Below, one piece after another: positions 24,322 through 31,469 of a stretch of 50,838 nt of DNA. The first letter of the stretch is position 1; each line of letters starts with the position of its first letter. The translations under genes were made by a program, and so were the position numbers. This DNA comes from Oceanospirillales bacterium. Lineage in GTDB: Bacteria; Pseudomonadota; Gammaproteobacteria; Xanthomonadales; SZUA-36. The notes beneath the pieces were generated by a model. It was not told the origin of the DNA. It searched no databases and worked only from the letters and a program-made list of their open reading frames with translations. The stretch is taken from NCBI GenBank assembly GCA_003233115.1, contig QIKV01000098.1:1-50838 (forward strand). Reading direction: 5' to 3'.

Positions 24322-26639
24322 ATAGAGCAAAAACAGCAGTTGAACCGCCAGGCAACAGGCGGACGGAAAGAAAGCCGGGAAATACGGGGAATGCCGGGGT
24401 TTCCGGCACCAGCAGCCCCATCGGCTGGGACGGCAGGCGCCTGGAGCAGATGCTGGCCGACCGGGAGGATGAACTGGAGTGCACGGGCCGTTATTGCGGA
24501 CTGGACCATCTCACACTCAAGGAAGAAGATCCAATCCGTTACGAAAAGATGTGGTCGCGTTTGCGCGGTGGCATCGTCGGAGCAAGGGAAACGGCATTGA
24601 ATATATCCGCCTCTCCCGTGGTTCGCGAACTCGGTGAGTTGTGTTTCGGACTTTACACGCCTGAGGGAGATTCGGTGACACTGTCCACCGGCATCATGGC
24701 CCACGTCCACACCATGTCCGAGGCGATCAAACACATGATACGCTCCGGCTACGAGTCCAATCCGGGGATAGCCGACGGGGACATCTTTGTGAACAACGAC
24801 CCCCTGCTGGGTAACGTTCACAACGCCGACGTGCAGAGCTTCGTGCCGATTTTCTGGGCAGGTGAAATCGTCGGCTGGGCAGCCGGCGTGACCCACGAAC
24901 TCGATATCGGGGCCCCCCAGCCCTCGGCCATGCCCATCGGCAACCTGAGCCGGTTTGAAGACGGTTACATACTGTCCTGCCTCAAGGCCGGATCCAATGA
25001 TCAACTCCACCGCGATTACCTGAAGCGCGCAGAAACCGCCGTGCGCATGCCTTTTTACTGGACGCTCGACGAGAAATGCCGTATTTCAGGCGCGCATATC
25101 ATCCGGCAAACGGTGATGCGCCTTATTGCAGAGGAAGGCATTGACGCTTACAAGCGCTTTATTCGCGAAGTGATCGAAGACACGCGACTGGCGTTTGTGG
25201 AGCACGTGAAAACCATGCTGGTGCCGGGGATTTACCGCTCCCCTGCATTCATCGACGTGACCCACGCCGCCGACAAGGGCAGGCTCCCCGATTACGCCGC
25301 CCGCAATTCCATGATGCACAGCCCTTTCAAAATGACAGTGAAGGCCGACGCCATGATCGAGATGGATCTGGAAGGCGCAAGTAAATGGGGGTACCACTGC
25401 TTCAACTGCACTCCGACCGGCCTGCAGGGCGGGCTGTGGGTCGGTCTTACCCAGACCCTGATTCCGAACGACAAGGTAAACGATGGCGCCTATCTGAACA
25501 CTTGCTTCAAAACACCTTACGGTAGTTGGGCAAACCCCGACAACCCACTGGTTTCCACGACCTTGTCCTGGTACTTTCTGGTACCCACCTTCACCGGTCT
25601 GTTCCGTGGCCTCAGTATGGGGTTCACTGCCCGCGGTTACCTGGAAGAGGTTCTGGCCGGCTACCCGGTGACCGGGAATATCGCAGCGGGCGGCGGCGTC
25701 AATCAATATGGCGAGGAGGGGGCCTGGGCCAACTTTGAAATGGGCGCTTCGGGCATGTCGGCACGTTGGGTGTCGGATGGCGAGAACTCCTGTGCGGCTA
25801 TATGGAATCCTGAAGGCGACATGGGGGACGTGGAAGCCTGGGAATTGCTCGAGCCAATGCTGTTCCTCGGACGCAACATTCGACCCAACAGCGCCGGGCC
25901 GGGCAAGCACCGTGGTGGGCTCGGTCACGAGTCGATACGCATGGTCTATGGAACCCGTGAGCAGCTCATGTTCCATGCCGGCAACGGACACGTGTTTCCA
26001 TCCGGCGGCCTGTTCGGTGGCTACCCCAACCCGACCCTGTACCGCCACAGTGTCAAGAACACCGACCTTCCTGAACGCCTGGCGCGAGGCCTGCCTTACC
26101 CAGCCCGCGATCTTGATGCGGAGAACAGCGGTATAGCCGCCCACACCAATGGAGAGGTATTACGTGATAACTCACTGTGTCACCTGGCCGACCCACACAG
26201 TGAACACGACATCTACCTCAGCCTGATCGCTGGAGGCCATGGGCTCGGTGATGTGCTGGAGCGGGATCCCGGGGCAGTCGCAGATGATCTCAACGATCTC
26301 TATTTGCTGCCACGTTTTGCGCGCAGCATCTATGGTGTCGTCGCACACCTTGCTGAAGATGGAAAGTGGCAAGTCGACACCGCCGGGACTGAAGATCTGC
26401 GTGCGCAGATGCGCCGGGAACGGCTGGAGCGCAGCGTACCCGTACAGGAGTGGTTTGAAGCGGAGAAGGCGCATGCCTCGGCCCTGGATATGATCGAGCC
26501 GGTCCGCAGGATGTACACCGAGAGCATCGGGCTTTCGGCGGCTTTCGCTGACGAGTTCAGGAAATTTTGGGAACTCCCTGACGACTGGCAACCGCCGGGA
26601 CAGGTGGATGCCGGTGAGCAGGAGCAGAGCGATGACTAG
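24318..26639 (+). CDS. Acetone carboxylase-like alpha subunit (hydantoinase B family)
   Basis: This 773-residue catalytic-type subunit closely follows AcxB of acetone carboxylase in size and in motif order. It has GIVGARETALNISASPVV, the metal/substrate region DIFVNNDPLLGNVHNADVQ, PIFWAGEIVGWAAGVTHELDIG parts, AAIWNPEGDMGDVEAWEL, and the C-terminal SVPVQEWFEAE. The first 40 residues are Pro/Gly-rich and poorly conserved, so a start further downstream is possible, but the ATG at 24318 is coupled to the preceding gene. The 3' end overlaps the gamma subunit start by 8 bp. Substrate specificity, acetone or a larger ketone, cannot be told. Confidence 0.86.
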   Translation: MNRAKTAVEPPGNRRTERKPGNTGNAGVSGTSSPIGWDGRRLEQMLADREDELECTGRYCGLDHLTLKEEDPIRYEKMWSRLRGGIVGARETALNISASPVVRELGELCFGLYTPEGDSVTLSTGIMAHVHTMSEAIKHMIRSGYESNPGIADGDIFVNNDPLLGNVHNADVQSFVPIFWAGEIVGWAAGVTHELDIGAPQPSAMPIGNLSRFEDGYILSCLKAGSNDQLHRDYLKRAETAVRMPFYWTLDEKCRISGAHIIRQTVMRLIAEEGIDAYKRFIREVIEDTRLAFVEHVKTMLVPGIYRSPAFIDVTHAADKGRLPDYAARNSMMHSPFKMTVKADAMIEMDLEGASKWGYHCFNCTPTGLQGGLWVGLTQTLIPNDKVNDGAYLNTCFKTPYGSWANPDNPLVSTTLSWYFLVPTFTGLFRGLSMGFTARGYLEEVLAGYPVTGNIAAGGGVNQYGEEGAWANFEMGASGMSARWVSDGENSCAAIWNPEGDMGDVEAWELLEPMLFLGRNIRPNSAGPGKHRGGLGHESIRMVYGTREQLMFHAGNGHVFPSGGLFGGYPNPTLYRHSVKNTDLPERLARGLPYPARDLDAENSGIAAHTNGEVLRDNSLCHLADPHSEHDIYLSLIAGGHGLGDVLERDPGAVADDLNDLYLLPRFARSIYGVVAHLAEDGKWQVDTAGTEDLRAQMRRERLERSVPVQEWFEAEKAHASALDMIEPVRRMYTESIGLSAAFADEFRKFWELPDDWQPPGQVDAGEQEQSDD

Positions 26640-27138
26640 AAAAAGCTATGACAAGGGTACCATCGCGGACCTGGTCGACGGCGTGCTGCCCTGGAAACAG
26701 GTCAAGGACATGATGAGCAGCTACAAGGATCCCGACCGCTTCATCAAGTACCTGGAGGTGCTGCAGGAACGTGTGCCGTGGAGCGACAGGATCCTGCTTC
26801 CTCTCGGCCCGCACCTGTTTATCGTGCAAAAGGAAGACGGGCGCATCGTCACCAAGAGCCGCAGCGGTTTCGAGTTCGGTGATTACCGTAAAAACTGGAA
26901 GCTCAAGGCGCGCATTTTTGTGCGCAAAACCAAGGAACAATACCGCGAAATCTATACGGAGATGACCCACGCCGATCCGGAGTGGATGGAAATGCGGGAA
27001 TTCTATGACCCGCTGGACGGTACCCTGCTCGATATCGAGACGGTTCCCCCGGCTTATCCGCTGGTCCACAGTTTCGAGCCGGACCTCGACACCTTCTATA
27101 CCCAGTGGCTGGGAAGGTCTTACCGCAATGACAATTAG
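26632..27138 (+). CDS. Acetone carboxylase-like gamma subunit lacking the usual Cys residues
   Basis: This 168-residue protein matches AcxC of acetone carboxylase through IADLVDGVL, KDPDRFIKYLEVLQERVPW, ILLPLGPHLFIVQ, YRKNWKLKARIFVR and the C-terminal DTFYTQWLG. In known gamma subunits two CxxC-like pairs bind zinc. Here the corresponding positions read TKSRSGFEFGDY and FYDPLDGTLLD, with no cysteine at all; indeed no Cys is seen in the whole protein. It is translationally coupled at both ends: an 8-bp overlap with the alpha subunit and an 11-bp overlap with the ligase. The family assignment is firm; metal binding is probably lost or changed. Confidence 0.84.
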   Translation: MTRKSYDKGTIADLVDGVLPWKQVKDMMSSYKDPDRFIKYLEVLQERVPWSDRILLPLGPHLFIVQKEDGRIVTKSRSGFEFGDYRKNWKLKARIFVRKTKEQYREIYTEMTHADPEWMEMREFYDPLDGTLLDIETVPPAYPLVHSFEPDLDTFYTQWLGRSYRNDN

Positions 27139-29050
27139 CAGTTTGCGGGATATCCGTCTGCTTGAAGAATCCCATATCGATCCCATGAGCGGGCTGGGCA
27201 GCACCTACGAGATGATTGCCAACGGCGCGGCGATCGACCCCGGGTCGATAGCACTTTCATTTTTCCTGCGCAGCGAAGACTTCAAAACACCAGTGACCTG
27301 GACCTATGCGGATTTACTTGCTGACATTACGCGTGCAGCGAATATGTTCCGCCGGCTTGGTGTAGACCGGGGTGATGTCGTGGCCTACATCCTGCCGAAC
27401 CTGCCGGAAACACATATAGCGCTGTGGGGGGCTGAGACGGCCGGCATTGCTTTTGCCGTCAACCCACTGCTCGACGGCAGCCAGATGGGGCAACTGCTGC
27501 AGGCAGCCAACACCCGGTGGATTGTTACGGTCGGATCGAACCCGGATCCTGAGATATGGAAGCGCGTCGAGTCTGCCGCGGAATCATTGACGCAACTGCG
27601 GGGCCTGCTGTGTATCGATGCCCTGAAACACCTTCCGGGCTATGCTGGATCACAGGCGTTGCCAACGACCCTGGATAATGTTCCGGTTCTCGATTTTCAC
27701 CGTGAACTGGCCCGGGAAAGTGGCGATGAACTTAATTTTACGCCACCAGGGCCTGAAGACATCGCGGCCTATTTTTGCACGGGCGGCACCACCGGGCTAC
27801 CAAAGATTGCCCAGCATACCCATCGGAACGAGACATCGAACGCCTTCCAGGTGAAAACTTTCGTCGCAGGGCACATTGTCGCACCCGGTCAAACGGTGTT
27901 GACGGCACTTCCCCTTTTCCACGCGAACGCACAGCTTGGCACCGGGCTTGCGATTTTTGCCGGCGGCGGCCATGTCCTGCTGGCGTCAGCGGACGGTTAC
28001 CGGACACCGGGGTTGATTGAACACTTCTGGGAAATCATTGAACACCACCGGGTGGCTTCCTTTTCGGGCGTGCCAACGGTGTATGCGGGTCTGCTTCAAA
28101 CTCCCCGTACGGGTCTTGACCTTGCCTGCCTGAACCGGGCCATTTGCGGCGCCGCACCGATGCCGGTGGATCTGTTCCGAAATTTTGAAAAAGAAACCGG
28201 CGTGCGCATTCTCGAAGCATATGGCCTCACCGAAGGCACTTGCGTCGCTTCAATCAACCCGCCCGACGGTGAATCCCGCATCGGGTCGATAGGAATCCGC
28301 GTGCCGTGGCAAGCCATGTGCACGATGATCGTCGACAACAACGGCAACTTCGAGAGGCTCGCCGCAAGCGACGAAGTCGGCGCGATTTGCCTGAGTGGAC
28401 CCAACATCTTTCCGGGTTATCTGAATCCCGGGCAAAACCGGGACATCTGGATTGATGCCGCCGGTCCCGACGGCATCCGGCGTCGCTGGCTCAATACGGG
28501 CGATCTGGGTCGCTGTGATGCGGACGGATATTTCTGGCTGACCGGCCGCAAGAAAGAGTTGATCATTCGCGGCGGACACAACATCGATCCGAAAACCATC
28601 GAGGAAGTACTCGCTGAACATCCGGCAGTTGCGATGGCAGCGGCCGTGGGCCGGCCCGACCCGCGGCTAGGAGAAATACCCGTGGCCTATGTCCAGCTTC
28701 GCGCAGGCCTTGACGCCGATGCCTCCAGCTTACTGAAATTCGCCGCTGAGCACATCAGCGAACGCGCCGCGGCGCCCAAAGCGATCAACATCGTCGATGC
28801 CCTGCCGGTCACCGCGGTCGGCAAGACTTTCAAGCCCACCCTTTCCATGTGGGAAATCGAGTCGGTGGTTCGCGCGGAAGCGGAAGCTGCCGGTGCTGAA
28901 CTGGCAGAACTGCACGTAGAGCAGGATGCAAAATCCGGCTTCGTGGCTTATTACCGTGTGCGGGATCCCGACAGCGCTGGGGCAACTGCTTTGGGTACCG
29001 CACTGGGGCGTTATACCTTCAAGATATCAAGCACTGATCCCACGCTATAG
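27128..29050 (+). CDS. AMP-binding acyl-CoA ligase of the acx cassette
   Basis: This 640-residue acyl-adenylate/CoA ligase of the FadD/CaiC-like group has the P-loop-type motif YFCTGGTTGLPKIAQHTH, A5 LEAYGLTEGT, A7 WLNTGDLGRCDADGYFWLTGRKKE parts and A8 IIRGGHNIDPKTIEEVL. The A10 lysine region is AVGKTFKP. The C-terminus is extended by about 70 residues beyond A10. The start ATG 27128 follows GGGAAGG and overlaps the gamma-subunit end. By analogy with acetophenone degradation (carboxylase plus benzoylacetate-CoA ligase), it could activate the beta-keto acid produced by the carboxylase. Its stop codon lies inside the right terminal repeat. Confidence 0.83.
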   Translation: MTISSLRDIRLLEESHIDPMSGLGSTYEMIANGAAIDPGSIALSFFLRSEDFKTPVTWTYADLLADITRAANMFRRLGVDRGDVVAYILPNLPETHIALWGAETAGIAFAVNPLLDGSQMGQLLQAANTRWIVTVGSNPDPEIWKRVESAAESLTQLRGLLCIDALKHLPGYAGSQALPTTLDNVPVLDFHRELARESGDELNFTPPGPEDIAAYFCTGGTTGLPKIAQHTHRNETSNAFQVKTFVAGHIVAPGQTVLTALPLFHANAQLGTGLAIFAGGGHVLLASADGYRTPGLIEHFWEIIEHHRVASFSGVPTVYAGLLQTPRTGLDLACLNRAICGAAPMPVDLFRNFEKETGVRILEAYGLTEGTCVASINPPDGESRIGSIGIRVPWQAMCTMIVDNNGNFERLAASDEVGAICLSGPNIFPGYLNPGQNRDIWIDAAGPDGIRRRWLNTGDLGRCDADGYFWLTGRKKELIIRGGHNIDPKTIEEVLAEHPAVAMAAAVGRPDPRLGEIPVAYVQLRAGLDADASSLLKFAAEHISERAAAPKAINIVDALPVTAVGKTFKPTLSMWEIESVVRAEAEAAGAELAELHVEQDAKSGFVAYYRVRDPDSAGATALGTALGRYTFKISSTDPTL

Positions 29051-29067
29051 GATTGACACTACACTAG
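29047..29067 (-). repeat. Right terminal inverted repeat of the acx cassette
   Basis: TTGACACTACACTAG at 29053-29067, plus six bases to the left, is the inverse complement of the repeat at 21378-21398 with one mismatch. It begins within the ligase stop codon region and ends inside the last codons of the convergent TetR gene, whose stop (CTA on the plus strand, 29064-29066) is supplied by the possible CTAG target duplication. The two repeats enclose 7,690 bp that exactly contain the TetR-acx-ligase operon. Confidence 0.7.
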
Positions 29068-29660
29068 CGCACAACCGCCTGATAAAGTTGCTCTTCCAGG
29101 GCCCTTGGGGACAACTTGCCACTTGCCTTGAACCAGTGGGTTGTTTCCATCAGTGCGCCGCGAATAAAGTGACGCATCAGGCCGCCCTCAACCGCAATCA
29201 GCCCTTCGGCATACATCTGATCCAATACCGCTCTCCACACAGCTTCGTAGGCACTACGCAGAACGAGAATCGGCGCCTGGTTCTCTTCACTCAGATTGCG
29301 CCACTCCGGCACCATGATCACGAAGCCCGGATCAACGACCCCATGAACCGCCTCAACCTCACAGTGGATCAGTGCCTGGAGCTTTTCGCTCACACTGTCT
29401 GCCTGTACCAGAGCGTCTTCCATACGTACCAGCGCACGTCTGATACTCTCTTCTATCACCGCCTGTAAAATCGCCTCTTTATTGGGGTAGTGATAAAACA
29501 GACTGCCCGAAAGCATCCCCAACTCGCTGGCCAGATCGCGTACTGTGCTGCGATTGAAGCCCTTGTCCTTAAATAGCCTGGCTGCAGTGCGCAACAGACG
29601 CCCCTTGGCCGAATCAGGGTCAGTTATCAGTCCGGCTTCTATTAACTGTTCTGTGCTCAC
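29064..29660 (-). CDS. TetR-family regulator, KstR2-like
   Basis: This 198-residue TetR regulator has the helix-turn-helix STVRDLASELGMLSGSLFYHYPNKEAIL at about 38-65 and an all-helical ligand domain with the wording of the KstR2/acyl-CoA-responsive group. Translation starts from GTG at 29660 with GGGGTGG upstream. It is divergent from the BKACE operon, whose promoter contains ACCAAGCGCTTGCT. This fits the published mycobacterial KstR2 operator pattern AnCAAGnnCTTGnT. A role as repressor relieved by an acyl-CoA intermediate is inferred. Its 3' end abuts the right terminal repeat of the acx cassette. Confidence 0.85.
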   Translation of the reverse strand: MSTEQLIEAGLITDPDSAKGRLLRTAARLFKDKGFNRSTVRDLASELGMLSGSLFYHYPNKEAILQAVIEESIRRALVRMEDALVQADSVSEKLQALIHCEVEAVHGVVDPGFVIMVPEWRNLSEENQAPILVLRSAYEAVWRAVLDQMYAEGLIAVEGGLMRHFIRGALMETTHWFKASGKLSPRALEEQLYQAVVR

Positions 29661-29797
29661 TAAACCACCCCAATCTCAAATCATTTCTCTGCACGCTGGG
29701 CAAATTGTCAAACAGGAACTATCACATTAGCTGGGATCTGCGTATCTCATATAGCTTGTAAGGCAGGATACCCCGTCATCAATCGATCACAATCCAG

Positions 29798-29827
29798 TTG
29801 ACAACCAAGCGCTTGCTTGGTTATCAT
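29798..29827 (+). promoter_or_regulatory. Promoter with embedded KstR2-like operator for the BKACE operon
   Basis: A perfect -35 TTGACA (29798-29803) and a TATCAT -10 (29822-29827) are separated by 18 bp. The spacer contains ACCAAGC-GCTT-GCTTGGT (29804-29821), a 7-bp perfect inverted repeat, and within it ACCAAGCGCTTGCT, which satisfies AnCAAGnnCTTGnT. A TetR dimer bound there would block the promoter. The rest of the 227-bp gap (29661-29887) shows no other strong feature. Confidence 0.68.
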
Positions 29828-29887
29828 AGCATACAATCTGAACACACGCTACGCAACCATTGCCAGATCACACCGAGGCTCAGTCCC

Positions 29888-30742
29888 ATGTCCGATAAAG
29901 CGGTAGTTACCTGTTCCCTCACGGGTGTGCTTACCGACCCCACCCGCCACCCGGTGCCCGTCACCCCGGAGCAAATGGCGGCTTCTGCCAGGCAGGCCTA
30001 CGATGCCGGCGCCAGTTGTATGCACGTCCATTTCCGCCAGCAGGCGCGGGGCAAGGGCCACTTGATGAGTTGGGACCCCGAGTTGGCACTGGAAATTGAC
30101 CAGGCCATCCGTGCTGCCTGTCCGGATGTTATGCTCAACTACACGACCGGCACCATCGGTCGCGACCAGCGTGGGCCTATCGACTGCATTCGTGCCGGCA
30201 AGCCGGAAATTGCAGCCTGTAATGCCGGTAGCCTCAACTATCTGAAAACCCGTGCTGACGGCAGTTGGGCGTGGAGCCCTCTGGTATTCCTGAATCCGGT
30301 TGAAAAAATTGAAGAAATCCTGGCAGTGATGAAAGAAACCGGCACCCGCCCGGAATTCGAGTGTTTCGATGTCGGTATGGTCCGCGCAGTCGGCCTGTAT
30401 CAGGAAGTCGGTATGCTCGAACGGATTGATTACAATGTGGTCATGGGCGTTGCCTCCGGCATGCCGTGCGATACCGATTTGCTCGAACTGGTGCGCAAGT
30501 ATATGAAACCCGACTGCCAATGGCAGACCACGTTAATCGGACGTCAGGAAATCTGGCCGGTACACCGTCGGGCTGCGGAATTAGGTGGTCACTTACGCAC
30601 CGGTGTGGAAGATACCTTCTACCTGCCCAGCGGCGAGCGCGCCAATGGTAACGGGCAGTTGATTGAAAGTATCGTCAAAATTGCCGAACAGGCAGGCCGC
30701 ACCATCGCCACACCGCCAGAAGCACGCGCGATATTCATTTAA
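29888..30742 (+). CDS. Beta-keto acid cleavage enzyme (BKACE) family protein
   Basis: This 284-residue zinc-dependent TIM-barrel enzyme belongs to the family of 3-keto-5-aminohexanoate cleavage enzyme. Known members condense a beta-keto acid with acetyl-CoA and give acetoacetate and a new acyl-CoA. The zinc histidines His46 and His48 lie in CMHVHFR, and the conserved RTGVEDTFYLPSG near residue 227 supplies the catalytic Glu region. The usual HVRD reads HFRQ here, so the substrate pocket may differ. The start ATG 29888 has GAGG upstream; an earlier in-frame start lies inside the promoter and is rejected. It heads an operon with GST, acyl-CoA carboxylase and dehydrogenases. Confidence 0.87.
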   Translation: MSDKAVVTCSLTGVLTDPTRHPVPVTPEQMAASARQAYDAGASCMHVHFRQQARGKGHLMSWDPELALEIDQAIRAACPDVMLNYTTGTIGRDQRGPIDCIRAGKPEIAACNAGSLNYLKTRADGSWAWSPLVFLNPVEKIEEILAVMKETGTRPEFECFDVGMVRAVGLYQEVGMLERIDYNVVMGVASGMPCDTDLLELVRKYMKPDCQWQTTLIGRQEIWPVHRRAAELGGHLRTGVEDTFYLPSGERANGNGQLIESIVKIAEQAGRTIATPPEARAIFI

Positions 30743-30753
30743 GGAACCAGCAG

Positions 30754-31410
30754 ATGAGCATAAAACTCTGGCACTGCCACAACGCACGCTCTCTACGTCC
30801 GCTGTGGGCACTGGAAGAGATGGGCATGGACTTTGAACTGGTCGAAATGCCCTTCCCGCCGCGGGTTTTTCAGAAAGATTATTTGCGCGTAAACCCACTG
30901 GGCACCGTGCCCTACTTTATTGATGGCGACACCCATATGACCGAATCCTCAGCCATCGGTCACTACCTGGTGGAGCGCTATCAGCGCTACGATTTTGGCC
31001 TGCGGGCCGATCACCCGGAGTTCGGTGACTATCTCAACTGGATGTATCACAGTGACGCCACCCTGACCTTCCCGCAAACGGTGGTTATTCGCTACGCCAT
31101 AATGGAACCTGAAGAACGCCGCCTGCCCCAGGCCGTGAGCGATTACGGCCAGTGGTTTCTCGCCCGCCTGAGGCGCCTCGACAGTCACCTTGCCGGGCGT
31201 GAATACCTGTGCGACAAACGCTTCACCGTGGCCGACATTGCGATCGGCTACGCCCTCTATCTGGGCGAAATACTGGGCTTCTCAAGAGATTACAGCGCGG
31301 CACTACAAGCTTATCTGGAGCGCCTGAAAGCACGCCCCGCCTTCCAGAAGGCTGTGGTCATTGGTGAAGAAAATAGTCGTTTCAAAAATATCAGCCTGCC
31401 CAGGCCCTGA
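30754..31410 (+). CDS. Glutathione S-transferase family protein
   Basis: The 218-residue cytosolic GST has an N-terminal thioredoxin-like domain (about 1-80: KLWHCHNARSLRPLWALEEM, then NPLGTVPYFIDGD and the glutathione-binding TESSAIGHYLVE) and a helical C-terminal domain (YLCDKRFTVADIAIGYAL). The Ser in NARSLR is the likely activating residue. It lies 11 bp after the BKACE gene and 59 bp before the carboxylase, so it is part of the same catabolic operon. A role in isomerising or detoxifying an unsaturated intermediate (as in maleylacetoacetate isomerases) is possible but not shown. Confidence 0.87.
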   Translation: MSIKLWHCHNARSLRPLWALEEMGMDFELVEMPFPPRVFQKDYLRVNPLGTVPYFIDGDTHMTESSAIGHYLVERYQRYDFGLRADHPEFGDYLNWMYHSDATLTFPQTVVIRYAIMEPEERRLPQAVSDYGQWFLARLRRLDSHLAGREYLCDKRFTVADIAIGYALYLGEILGFSRDYSAALQAYLERLKARPAFQKAVVIGEENSRFKNISLPRP

Positions 31411-31469
31411 CTTTTGCAAGTGACTTGTGCAACATACAAAACATATCCGTTATCTGACAGGTTTTAGCC

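Noticed and set aside
25086-26144. Minus-strand open frame of 352 codons opposite the carboxylase alpha subunit
   Set aside because: It is antisense to a clear AcxB-like gene, with no family similarity and composition expected of a shadow frame.
21378-29067. The inverted 21-mers as only shared TetR operators
   Set aside because: One copy sits at the end of the operon, after the last stop codon, where a repressor site makes little sense, and the other is upstream of the -35. The cassette-end reading fits better, though it is unproven.
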